This document shows positions 12,025-22,873 of a DNA stretch of 64,000 nucleotides, one piece after another; the stretch's first letter is position 1; each line of letters starts with the position of its first letter. A program made the position numbers and the translations under genes. The DNA lies in assembly GCA_037157565.1 (NCBI GenBank), contig JAZHRO010000013.1, forward strand, positions 112,420,001-112,484,000, given 5' to 3'. The notes beneath the pieces were generated by a model. It made no database searches. It worked only from the letters and a program-made list of their open reading frames with translations, and was not told the origin of the DNA. This DNA comes from Thalassia testudinum. Lineage: Eukaryota > Streptophyta > Magnoliopsida > Alismatales > Hydrocharitaceae.

Positions 12025-14813
12025 TGATGGGAACACCATCATGAGCCCTAACTAGCTCATTTTGATCCAAAGAGAATAAAAGCTCCTAAATAACCAACTG
12101 GAGGTCCTAATTCATTGAATAACCTTTCTAAGAGAAAAGTAAGAAATAAGGGGTAAAACTGCAATTTTACCATTGCAGTGCAACCATGGGTTTTCTCGAG
12201 GGCTAAACACAAGTTAAATGGTCTTAACAAGATAATAAGGGGTTGAATCAGACAGAAAAGGGTTCATGTGAATTCTGGGAATTAAATGACTTCTTATAAC
12301 CCTAAAACAGACTCACTTGATTAAACAAGGCTCTTGTTAGAATAAAAGTCACCTAAATCCTCTAAAAATCATATAAAAATATTCTCTAGGGTTTAGAGCC
12401 TTCAATTTGGCCATTGGAACCTAATTTGACCTAGAATGAGGTTTCAACTAGATATTTGCCCTAAATTGGGATTTTGCATAAATTAACTAGTCAAACATGG
12501 TCAAACCCAAAATCCAACTTCACCATTTTATTCCTTAGGTCCAAAATAGGTTTGTACCAAAATTTGGGCCTAAGGGGAACTCATCTTGACCTACTTTGCA
12601 AATAGGTCTGACCCAATTACATTTCTACCCCTATCTTTAAAAAACCCTTACAATTGACCCCCTAGATTCTTCTTCATTCTTTGCAATTAGGTCCCTCCAC
12701 CATTATAGCGGAGGGAATCCTACTCTGGCAAGCTTTAGAAGGAGAATTCTCCTTGATTGCTCAGAGAATCCCTCCCAAAATTGGAGGGGAGATTCTTTGA
12801 GTAATCCTCTTCAATCTAAACCCATTGATGAGCCCTAATTTGTACCCAATCTCTCATGCAAACGCATGAGAGATTTGGGTCTTTTTGAGCTTCCAACTCC
12901 TATGGACATACCTTGCTTGGAAGCTTGGCTTCCAAGCACAAATCCATCCACAGAAGCCTATTTAAGCAACCCCTGCTTCATCTGCATTTGGTCAGCTTGG
13001 GATTGGGTTGGTCCACCCTCAATTTGTCTCTCCTTGCCGACCACAACATCTCTGCAAGCTCCGACAGTTCCATCCTCTCTCTCTTGTCGACCAACCACAA
13101 TACCAGTGGTTGGGTTGCCTTCCTCTCATTCATCCACATCGGCCGTACCAGCCTTGACGCCACTACTGCCCTCATCTATGGAGATCATCGTCTCCGACGT
13201 CGGTCATACCAGCTCAGACGCCTCTCCTATCTCCTTCATCCTTAGGTTAGGTCAGTTAACTTCTCTCTCCCTCCTACTCCTGTTCCCCCTCTTTATTTCT
13301 CGAAAATACCCCTCGATGCCACCGATCACCCTCACCTTCTCCACCTCCGGCCAAACCTCCGACGAGGCGTCCCCATCGCTCCGCACCTCCACCCACCTCG
13401 CCAACCACCCTACCACCTCCGCAACAGCCCACTGATCATCTCCCGCTACTCCAATCACTCTGCCACTCACCTGAAAGTGCCCTCGAACACACCCACTCCC
13501 ACGGCCACAAAGAACCCTAGGCAAGCCACCACAGCCGTTCCTACGCCACACCGACCACCGCCACCTATTCGCCGTGCCTTGGTGAAGCTCCCTGAGTGTT
13601 TTAACGAGGCCGTGAGGCCGTTTTGATGTTTTCAGGTGCTGACATCGCTTTGCCATTAGAGCAAAGCTTGGAGCAAGCTCGCAAGTTGCTCCCGACTTCA
13701 CCAGCCCCAAGTTGCCATCCCAGACCATGTGGAACATCTTCGCGCACGACTCCAGGCTGCCAATTGAAGCCACAAGCTTGTGTAGCTTCGCAATCAAAGT
13801 CAGACACCTGTTGCTGCAGCGCGCGCAAGGGGGTGGTACGTTTAGTCCCACCTCGAAAGTGGGCAAGCGGGCGTATGCACATAAATTGATTTTGTGCATA
13901 GGCCTTATCACCTCCTACTCACGAGGTGAGGTCCCTCTCTCCCCTCTCACAGCCTCGTTCGTGGCACTGCCCACGCGGATCTGGCCACGACCCATTTACC
14001 CAAACTGACTCACTCCACGCTCACCACCCAAGCTGGTGAACCTGGACCTGGATCTCTGTTAGGTCCGATTACCCGACCCGAATGTGGCTCTAGGAGAGCG
14101 AACCAAAATAGAGAAGAGAGAAGAGAGGAACACTACATCAGGGAAGGGGGGTTTCGCTGTGGAAAGCTTGACTCCACACTTAGCCAAATCCAAGGAAGGA
14201 AAAAGAAGAAGGAAGGAGAAGGGTCAGGCGAAGAAGAAGAAAGGAGAAGAAGCTATGGCAGAAGTTAGAGGAGAAGGAAGGACCTGAAGAAGAAAAGAGC
14301 TGCAGAGAAGCTAAGGCAAAGAAGAAGTAGAAAGGAAGAAGGAAAATGCCAAGGAAGAGATTGAAGGCAAAGGATAGGCAAAGTTGAAGAAGAGAAAAAC
14401 CAAAGTCAGAAGAAGAAGGAAGGAGACGCTAGAGAACAGAGAAGAAAGAAGATAAAGAGAAAAAGAAAGAAGAACAGCAGAAGAAAGAAATCAGAGAAAT
14501 AGGCACTGTAGCACTTCATTTTTAAGACATCTGATTTTGTAATCAGATGTTCAATTCTTCATAAGACCTCAATTATATTTTTAGCTACATTTATTCTTAT
14601 TATCCATATACTCATGCTTTATATTTTTTATTAGACTTTTGAGTAATATTATCTGTTCAAATTGCATTCATTGAGCTTAGTGCATGAATTCCATTTGCTC
14701 CCTGTGTTCGACCTCAAATTTTAAAATTCGAGTAACAAATTGTATTTGTTTTAATCGCTTTTCGACTGTACTACAACGCAACCTTTTTAAAACTCGATCA
14801 AGCACTCTTAACA
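12025..14813 (+). repeat. 5' LTR of element C (2789 bp)
   Basis: Starts TGATGGGAACACC and ends CTCTTAACA. It matches the 3' LTR after removal of the LINE. A TATTTAA box lies at 12958-12964, next to an inverted repeat around an AAGCTT core (about 12913-12937). A purine-rich (GAAGAA-type) tract runs from about 14090 to 14500. It is followed by an inverted repeat at 14523-14551 whose ACGT cores have decayed to ACAT and ATGT. The first 60 bp resemble the start of the E LTR. ORFs in both directions at 12866-14287 are frames within the LTR and are repeated in the other copy. Confidence 0.9.
12958..12964 (+). promoter_or_regulatory. Candidate TATA box of the element C LTR
   Basis: The sequence CCTATTTAAGCAACC is kept in the 3' LTR near 25498. 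It is the best TATA-like site in the LTR, but it is not a perfect TATAAA, so the call is tentative. Confidence 0.4.
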
Positions 14814-14816
14814 TTT

Positions 14817-14834
14817 TGGCACCGTTGCCGGGGA
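14817..14834 (+). other. Primer-binding site of element C (tRNA-Asp)
   Basis: TGGCACCGTTGCCGGGGA starts three bases after the 5' LTR. It differs at one base from the complement of plant tRNA-Asp (A for G in GGCGCC). Confidence 0.88.
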
Positions 14835-16052
14835 GCAACGTGCAATTCATCATTAGTCTCTACATTATTTTGATTATATTTGAGCACTAACTTACCCTAT
14901 TTGTCTTATTGTGATTTTGTGAGGTATTTCACGAGGAGATCTCCCGTGCAAATCAACCACTCCAAGGCAGGTAACTTCTTGATTCTTCCCTAATCAAATC
15001 TCCTAATCTTGGGAAGACGAAAAGGAAACAATCAAATTAGGAATCACCTACCTTCTTTTTATAGTAATTATCATTTCAAAGGCAAAGTTTCCTAAATTTG
15101 CATTTTTTTTTTTGAAGTTGAAGCGATTTCTAGAGATCCTACCCCAAAATTCCTATGCCTATTAGGGATCATGCTTAATTTCTAAATCTCCGTGGACTAC
15201 ACACTTCTTGTTTGAAGTCTAAGGAGAACATTTGAGAAACTCAAAGAGGACTTGGAAATAAAGCCAATTAGGGTTTCTACATTAAGGTTTTGGAGTGCTA
15301 GCTCACACTTGCCTACATAAAAGGAAATAAACCCACCCGCATTTGAATGCTACCCAAGCCCTTGATTGAAAAGATCTAATCAAGAAAAACCCTAAAATCA
15401 GATTCAAAACTCACTTGAAACTTAAAATCCTTGGATCTAATAACCTCTGAGTCAAAATAGGGTGATTTCTAGGTCTTGACCTAGAATCATTCTGCCATCT
15501 TTAGGATAGGTCAGGTGAAGTTGGACTATATTGTAGGCCAACTAACCTCCAAATTAGGTTACAAGTCAGAACAACTGCTAATTGAAGTGAAATCAAAGGC
15601 ACAAGTTAGGATATAAAATTGGTAGACTTAGGAGGTCAAGTTATCCATTCTGGTCTACCTGGACCCTCAGTGACAAGAGAGGTCGGGTGGGGGAAACCCT
15701 GTAACCCGTGGGGGCACTCTACCGTGTAGTGGTCATTGCGGGACTCTCGCTCTCTGGCTGTCCAGGTAATTCTCAGGTGGACGACTTTCTGATCCAAGGG
15801 TATCATCCATCCTGAACCTCTATAGTCATCCAAAAATCTTTGGGTGCCTTGATTGGGTCAACAACACATCCTATCCCTCATCCCTCCTCTTTAGAGCACA
15901 CACACATATTTTCAATGGGATTCTCTTTCAGATCAAATCACTTCATTCTAAGACTTGAATTCTAATTCTACATCTTGAGTCCACCATTCGATTAAAAAAT
16001 GTAGCTTGGTTACTTAGGAAGACCATTCAAGAAACCTGAATCACAAAGAACC
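14835..16052 (+). other. 5' leader of element C, partly shared with B and E
   Basis: No gene is seen in 14835-16052. The stretch 15610-15860 is the same leader block as in E (52130-52395, opposite strand) and B (10810-11080, opposite strand). It has the order: Asp-anticodon-free AT-rich start, then ggtctacctgga, ggggaaaccctgta, accgtgtag, and tgattgggtc near the end. Sharing of this block between a non-autonomous and an autonomous element suggests a cis-acting role such as packaging (inference). Confidence 0.65.
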
Positions 16053-17432
16053 ATGAGAGATAGAATGATTGAGGATGCCCTTGAATTTTATGAGATTGAA
16101 TACAAAACCTCAAAACCAGTAGAAGACAATCAAGTTAGTGTACCAACAACAACAACCTTCATCATAAACTGTGCCCAATTGTTATTAACAGAAGCTACAA
16201 AAGGATCAACCCGAGACATTCTCATAACAGGATACATTGAGAGAGAAAAATTACATAACTTTGAATACCTCCAATGCATGATAAATCCTATACTTTAGGA
16301 ACAACACCAAGATGATCTTGAAAAAAGGGAAGAGATGATGAGATTGTTGAAACAAGTTATCGATCAGAAATACCCGTACATGCCCCAAACAGTTAATGAA
16401 CCATCTTGGAATAGTATTGAGGATCAATCTAATTTCCTAAATCCCAGGTTCGAGGCACAAGGATGTTGTGGATTCCCAACTTAGATGGAATATAACATGC
16501 CTAATCTTGAATTAGGTTGGGAAGTCCCAATTGCAGGAAAACACGATTTTAAGTGAGCCCTAGAAAACCAAAATCTTCGGTCACCAAGCATAGAATTCCG
16601 AGACTTCTGTAATGATGAGATTAAAATAGAACCTCTTGAGGGTGTAAGTCCCACCCCTTATTCAGATAAGGTGACCCTCGAAGGCAATCCTGACTTAGAT
16701 TCCAGTGATTCAACCCACATCCTCAGCCTGGAATCTGAATTTGAAACTTATTGGAAAGATTACAAGGCCCTGTATGACGAAAATTAAAGTTTAAATGAAA
16801 AGTATGATTCTGGGCCTTTATTTGATGAATATCCCTCTCCACCATCCTCAGAGATACTGATTGATTTTTTAGAAGTCACTCCAATCTATGATACAGAAAC
16901 TGAGGAGTTGGAAGAGTGGGGTTTTGATTGGGTCTTTCCTACAAGCCTAGAACTTGAGCCTAGACCAAATAAGGACACCTCTTTGAGCTCAGAATTGAAG
17001 AATAGGCTAGACCCAAGAAAGGTTGCTGAGTCTACAACTTGTGATTTATTCTATGGTAGACCCTTTGATCTTGAATCAAACTCAGAACTTGATTTTCGCA
17101 ATTTCTCCGACGATTTCAAATCTTACCATGATTTCGGAGAACCTTTGTTTCCTGACTCTGATGAGCCAAGCTACGATCTCAGCTCACATAACTCATTCTC
17201 CGACTCCGACTCTGAGGTCCCGAACCCCGAGATCACTGATTTAAATTCAGGTTCCAGTAAGATGGAGTCATTTCTTTTTGATCCTCAGGAATCAAGACTT
17301 GAAAGTGCCGAGAGTGATTATAACCCAGAATTCGAATCTTTTCTTGACCTAGATTTTCTTCATCCTATAAACACTCTTCAGGAATTCACTTTCGAATTTG
17401 ACGGCTACTATGAGGACTCTCTAAATGAACCC
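16053..17432 (+). pseudogene. Element C acidic ORF, first part (460 codons, four stops)
   Basis: One continuous frame runs from ATG at 16053 to the solo LTR L. It contains in-frame stops at 16296 (TAG), 16482 (TAG), 16554 (TGA) and 16785 (TAA) but no frameshift. The N-terminal part is mixed and charged. A Glu/Gln/Leu-rich stretch right after the first stop looks coiled-coil forming. From about codon 185 onward it is strongly Asp/Glu/Ser/Pro-rich with repeated SDS- and DSD-like runs and many aromatic residues. No zinc knuckle, protease, polymerase or integrase motif is present. The protein is not recognised. Its order (helical part, then acidic tail) resembles the ORF of element A. The reading continues in the same frame at 20472 after removal of L and one copy of its duplication. 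Confidence 0.7.
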
Positions 17433-17817
17433 TGATGTCGAGCCCGGATAGGTTGTTAATATGATGATTTTATCGTTGAAGTGTGTATAGTGGTTAACCT
17501 AAATCGAACCTAACCATCTCTTTACAAAATTTTTAACCTGGCCTACTTGATTTTATCTTGTCACTTTTAGGCCCAAGGTCGAACTCAGGGAAGTGGGGTT
17601 ACAAGTCGAGTTTCTACTCCTTTCTTACAATGAGTCTCTTCCGTTTGTTTATTGTGTTTTTGGTGTTTTTCTTATTTAGATTTTTTTCTAGTAATTTTTG
17701 TCCTTGAGGCACACCCTCAAAATTGGGTTCTTGGCTTTGAGCCAAAATAGGGCCCAAAATAGGTCTTGCTATTCGCAAGACGGAGTACCTGCAAGTCGAG
17801 GATTATCTTTTCTCTTT

Positions 17818-18237
17818 TATATATATTTTTATCCTTTTACTAATAAGAGAGTGAAATAGAAATCAAGTAAATATAGTATATATATTTAGGTATATATTAT
17901 ATATGTATAAAGGGGTGGGGGTGGAGGCAGAGATGGAGTGTAGCACAGTGTCAAGTCGGTCGTCGTCTAGAAAGACGCAACTAATAGGACTAGGTGCCAC
18001 GTGTAAGGTGTAGGATGGATGGTGGAAGATGAATGCGAACACGCTTTTTTTGTACGCATGTATTGGGGAATATCAGCAACTGGTACAGATATTCTCGCGA
18101 TATAGCATATGGTAAATAATCTGAAAAAATATATATATGTATATATGTAAATATATCTATATGTATATATATATATAGTTATAAATATATAGGTATAAAT
18201 ATATGTAGATATATATGTATATATATAAGTGTATATG

Positions 18238-18274
<37 letters not shown>

Positions 18275-18637
18275 ATGTATATATAACTATATAGAGGTAT
18301 ATATATATGTATGTATAAGTATATAGTAATATATGTATATATAGATATATGTAGCTAAGTATATATATATATATGTATGTATATATAGTTATAGATATAT
18401 ATATGTATAGATGTATATATATATATAATAATAATATATATATATAGGTATATGTATCTAGATATGTATATATATGTATATATGTATATATATATATATA
18501 TATGTATGTATCTATACTTAGTTATATAGGTAATATATATATATATATATATGTATATTTATATATATATATATGTGTGTATAGATATATGTATATATGT
18601 AAGTATATATGTATATTTATATAAGTATATGTATATA

Positions 18638-18679
<42 letters not shown>

Positions 18680-18930
18680 TATATAGATATGTATATATAT
18701 GTATATAAGTATACTAATATATATATATATGTATGTATGTATACTAATACATAAGTATATAGGTACTGCTATATGTATAAATATAAGTATATATATATAT
18801 AGATATATATATATGTATATACATATATATATATCTATATATATATATATACTTATATTTATATATGTATATAAATATATGTATATATATATCACTATAT
18901 ATAAGTATACATATATATATATATGTTTAT
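17818..18930. repeat. AT-rich microsatellite within solo LTR L
   Basis: About 1.1 kb of (TA)n, (TATG)n and (TATAAG)n variants with a short (GT)n run at 18253-18274. Frames here give Tyr-Ile repeat strings and are not genes. Short (GT)n and (GA)n runs follow up to about 19045. Confidence 0.95.
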
Positions 18931-20091
18931 AATAGTGTATATGTGTGTGTGGGTGTGTGGAAGTGTTAGTGTAGGTGTGTGTGTGCGTCGGTGTAGAGAG
19001 AGTGAGAGAGTGCTGTGAGAGATAGAGAGAGAGAGAGAGAGCGGGAGAGGAGAGAGCAGCCGCTCTGCTGGAGTGAAAGGGCACTGTTAAGGCGTCTAGG
19101 CACGAAGGGCGTCGTCTAGGGCTTCCACGTGCGTACGCGCAGGCGCGTCTGCGCAGAGAGGAGCTCGTGGGAGTGGGGAGTGGAGAGGAACCCACAGCGC
19201 ACAGCCTTGCGCAGAGAGGAGTATGCAGGTGAGTGAAGTGGGTGACATGGGCGTACGCGGGCAAGTAGGGCGGGTTGGTAGACGTGCGGGAGAGTGCAGG
19301 CGATGCGGGCGGAGACGCGCAGGCGGGCTCGTGCACGGGCGAGGGCTCGTTGCAGCACGCCGGGTGACCGGGAAAGTGGGAAGCTTTCTGGTCACCCCAC
19401 TGTAGCCATAGTGTCGCGCAGACTCGCGTGAACAGTGGCTACAGTGGTCGTCTGCGTCGTGCAACCGGCAGTGGGCAGTGCTGTGAGTGAGGCTGGCTTG
19501 CGGCTGGAGCGCGCGGACTGGCGTGCGAGGGAGAGGGCCTGCACCGGCCAGTAGCAAGTGCAGAGAGCTCGCGACAGAGCAGAGAGGCAAGAGGCGAGGT
19601 GTCTACAGATGCGCGTGGGAGCTTGTAGGTGCTGGCAGGGGGCTGGAAGCGCTTGGCCGGCCGTTGCAGAGGTGCACAGTAGCCAGTTGCGAGCGGAAGA
19701 GCGCGCGATAGAGTGAAGAAAGCGGGAGGTGGAGAGCTCCTGCAGGCGCGCGCGGAGGGCGAAGGCACCTGCAGGCACGCACGGAAGGGGCTGCTGCTGC
19801 TACTTTGCCGCTGCTGCTGCCACTGAGCTTCGAGCTTGAAGCTTGCGGCAATGGTTGAAGGTCTAGAACGGGAAAAAAAATGGAAAAGAGCCACCACGCC
19901 CACCGGCTCTTTGAAGAGCTAGGCGGTGGTGATCTCACTGTGGTGGTGTGCACCACAGTGAGGGCTCCTGCCCACCGGGTTTCTCCTCGGAGGAGGAGGG
20001 AGAGGGAGGAGAGGACGACCTAGAAGGAGATGGAGCTGTCGGTGGGTTTTTTGGCTGGGACCAGGCCTGCTTTGAAGGTGGAAGCCGTGGC

Positions 20092-20099
20092 TTTTTATA
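20092..20099 (-). promoter_or_regulatory. TATA box of solo LTR L
   Basis: The minus strand reads CCTTTATAAAAAGCC. It lies about 370 bp from the U3 end of the LTR, similar in form to the box in element A. Confidence 0.5.
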
Positions 20100-20471
20100 A
20101 AGGGAGAAGGCATGGTTGGGAATGGCAGCTGCAAGGAAGGGCAGGAATGGCTTGGCAGGGAGAGGCAGCCGCAGGGTAGAATAGTTGCAGGGAATGGTGT
20201 GCGAGGAAGAAATTGCTCCATGCAGCCGCGGGGAGAAAGATTTAAAAATCAAATGGAAATAAAAATAGAGATGGGAATTTTGCAAAGATGCACTTGAGGA
20301 AAAATGTAAAATGCAAGGCCACTTATTTCATTCTCGTCCCTTCTCAATTAAATGCATGTATGCATGTATTTTTATGAATGAGATTATAAAACCCTAATAT
20401 ACATTGGTAATGCTAGGAAATAGCACAAGAAGGCACTATTGCAGGTGTATTTTTGTGGTGCAATCAAACCC

Positions 20472-20858
20472 ACCTGTAATTCCTTTGTAGAGGAGCCCTC
20501 ATACACAATTCTTATTGAAGCCACCTCCTCTGCAAGTACAGAACCCATCCAAACCTGTTTTCAACCCCGACCCGCAACCGGACTCAATTTCTATTTTGAT
20601 TCCCCTCTTACTGAGCCAATTGTAGATGATTCGTCTGCACATTTTTATCGGGTTTTGGACATTGATCAGACTGCAAACCATGCTCCATCATTCTCTGATC
20701 ACTCCTGTAGGGTTTCCACATCATTCACTGATTATTTTGAGGATCCCTACTCTGACCAGGCTGATTTGACTCAGCCAAACCTTGGGTTCACACTTCCACA
20801 TCATTTCGAGCTCCATAGTATATGGTGGGTTCCACATCTCTTGATCTACATTTATTAA
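20472..20858 (+). pseudogene. Element C acidic ORF, last part (129 codons)
   Basis: This is the continuation of 16053-17432 in the same frame once solo LTR L and one copy of its duplication are left out. It encodes a Thr/Ser/Asp/Pro-rich segment with many Phe and Tyr and ends at TAA 20856-20858. It has the same composition as the first part, which supports one original protein of about 588 residues. It contains no known domain. Confidence 0.65.
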
Positions 20859-22612
20859 ACAACCAGATTGATTGGGTTTGGGCTGCATCATCAGCCTGTT
20901 GATCTGAACAAGCACCTGGTTGGACCAACCAGGCTCTTGATCAAGGTGCTTGTTCTACAAAACTCAATTGATTTGACCACTCCCTCTCCATACCATTTCA
21001 TGCTCGGCTGAAGGCATTGAATTTAGTGCTTAAGGGGAGGCAACCTGTCATTCCAAAAACTCGAGATCCTTCTGATTATCTCTATGTACTTCACGTCTAT
21101 TGCAACTTGAGTTTGATTTTTCTTAGAACAGTCGATCCCACCTCTGGTACACGTGCCAGAGCTTGAAATCATACGCAACAGTCATTCTCGGCCAGTTCGC
21201 CCACCCGATAAGCCTGTTCTAAATTCCTAAATACAAACCTATTCCACACCCTCTGTTTACAATGAGGATGTTGCAAAACTTAGGCATGGGGGGTTGGTGA
21301 AGTGCAAACATACAGAAATCAAAATTTAGAAGGGTTCTCACAAAAAATCACATATCCTAAAAATACCAAAAAAATGAAAAAAATCTTGAAAAAGAATAAA
21401 AAATTTTGAGGGGAGAGAAAAATTTTAAGGCCATACAAAACTTGAGGAGAAGAAGAGAAAAATGTCAAAAAGGATCACAAAATGAAAAGAAAAAGAAGAG
21501 AGTCACTAGTAAGAAATTAAGGGATTAACTGAGTTCTACACCATAGCAAGAAAAAGAGAATGAAAGGAAAAAAAGTGCGAATGAAACACAAAAGAGATTA
21601 GTAGGAACACTGATCTTAGGCCTCTTGGGCTAGACTCCTAGGCTTAAAAATTCAAGTATCCACTAAGATTTGGATAGTCCTCAAGAGGTTGGGGAAAATG
21701 CGAAGCTTAAGTATTAGGTCTCAGGCTTAGGGAGTATTCGGCCTCGTTAACTGACCTCTGGTTTGCGGGACTCGGTAACCTAAGCACCCCAATCCACACA
21801 CAGTCTGGTTTAGTGCACATAAGTATCAAAATCACGCAAATGCATTTAAACTATTCTGAATAAGTCGCCTAGATTAAGAGCGGCTGATCAACATAAATTG
21901 ATTTGGAAGAGTTCTCGACACAGAGAGGCGGGAAATTCCCATCGAAGATGCGCAATAACATATCGTCTCCTCGGTGCTTGTCTTCTAGGATATTTACATA
22001 TCCTACTGGGAGCATGTAAGCACCCTGTGCTGGTTCAGATGCCATGGGCGGCATTATCACAAAATTTCGATTGCTAGGGTTTGGATTTAGCTACAAAACA
22101 CCATGGGCAGGATTATCTCGAAAGCCATGGTTCTGGGGGTTGCCATGGGTGGTGCTATCACAAAGCATCGATTGCTAGGGACCCTTCGAGGATTGATGAT
22201 GGGGACTAGGAATCTGATATAGACCATGTTGAGAAGCTAATCTGAAGTTAGAAATAAAAAGAAAAGAGAGAGAAAACTCTCCAAACAAAGAAAACCCTAT
22301 CTCTCTCTTACAAAAATGCACTGTAAACTGAACCAAGGCTAAAATATGTTACAAGCACGGGTGCTTTAACCGCGGAGTCCAACGAACCTTAGGATAGTTC
22401 CTGTGGGCCTTAAAAACCTTCGCGGCGAACTTAGGTTAGAGCTAGTCAGGTCAGGATCTTGGTTGGTACTTGAGTACCTCTAGGCCTATCATCGGCATTC
22501 TAACCTAATCAAAAGAAGAAAGCACTCATCATAATTTCTGAACATCAAGGAACTTATGGTCTAGAATCAAAGTTAAAACCTTAAAATTTTACTAAGGGAC
22601 TAGCAAAAGCTA
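20859..22612 (+). other. 3' non-coding region of element C
   Basis: No gene is seen. In order it contains a block related to CAGCTGAAGGCATTAAACTC ending ggggaggcaacc (about 21003-21045), the second polypurine-like module (21261-21293), an A-rich stretch (21360-21600), and a short tandem repeat with CCATGG followed by ATTATC or CTATC (three units, about 22043-22190). The same three-unit repeat is in E near 45298-45450 on the other strand. The end near 22540-22612 also matches E (44862-44930). Confidence 0.7.
21261..21293 (+). promoter_or_regulatory. Conserved second polypurine-like module of element C
   Basis: AATGAGGATGTTG, about nine bases, then TTAGGCATGGGGGG. It lies 1.3 kb upstream of the true polypurine tract. 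Confidence 0.6.
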
Positions 22613-22624
22613 GGCATGGGGGTA
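22613..22624 (+). other. Polypurine tract of element C
   Basis: GGCATGGGGGTA sits directly before the TGATGCGAACACC start of the 3' LTR. Confidence 0.85.
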
Positions 22625-22873
22625 TGATGCGAACACCATCATGAGCCCTAACTAGCTCATTTTGATCCAAAGAAGAGAGTAAAAACTCCTACATAACCAA
22701 CTGGAGGTCCTAATTCACTGAATAATCTTTCTAAGAGAAAAGCAAGAAATAAGGGGTAAAACTGTAATTTTACCATTGCAGTGCAACCACGATTTTCTAG
22801 AGGGCTAAACACAGGTCAAATGGTCTTAACAAGATAATAAGTGGGTTGAATCAGACAAAAAAGGGTTCATGTG

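Larger units (their letters stand above)
17433..20466 (-). mobile_element. Solo LTR L (3034 bp) inside the element C ORF
   Basis: The 5-bp target duplication aaccc is exact (17428-17432 and 20467-20471). The insert begins TGATG and ends AATCA. There is no primer site, polypurine tract or second LTR, so it is a solo LTR left by recombination. A minus-strand TATA box (20092-20099) and a U5-like GGTCGAACTCAGGGA block near the left end (about 17577) show minus orientation. It holds a 1.1-kb AT-rich microsatellite and, to the right, a GC-rich 1-kb part. The many ORFs in the GC-rich part (19096-20285) overlap in all frames and look like chance frames. Confidence 0.9.

Noticed and set aside
11466..12070. 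His/Cys/Thr/Pro-rich ORFs on both strands
   Set aside because: They lie in LTR fragment K and are interrupted by the C insertion. No family features are visible.
13252..13911. A 219-codon minus-strand ORF and plus-strand partners, repeated near 25404-26559
   Set aside because: They fall in both LTRs of C, and the frame is not kept in the second copy.
18551..18932. Tyr/Ile-repeat ORFs on both strands
   Set aside because: They lie fully in the TA-rich microsatellite of solo LTR L and reflect its repeat units.
19096..20285. Overlapping Ala/Ser/Pro/Arg-rich ORFs
   Set aside because: GC-rich LTR DNA with few stop codons in any frame. The segment is bounded by the target duplication of a solo LTR.
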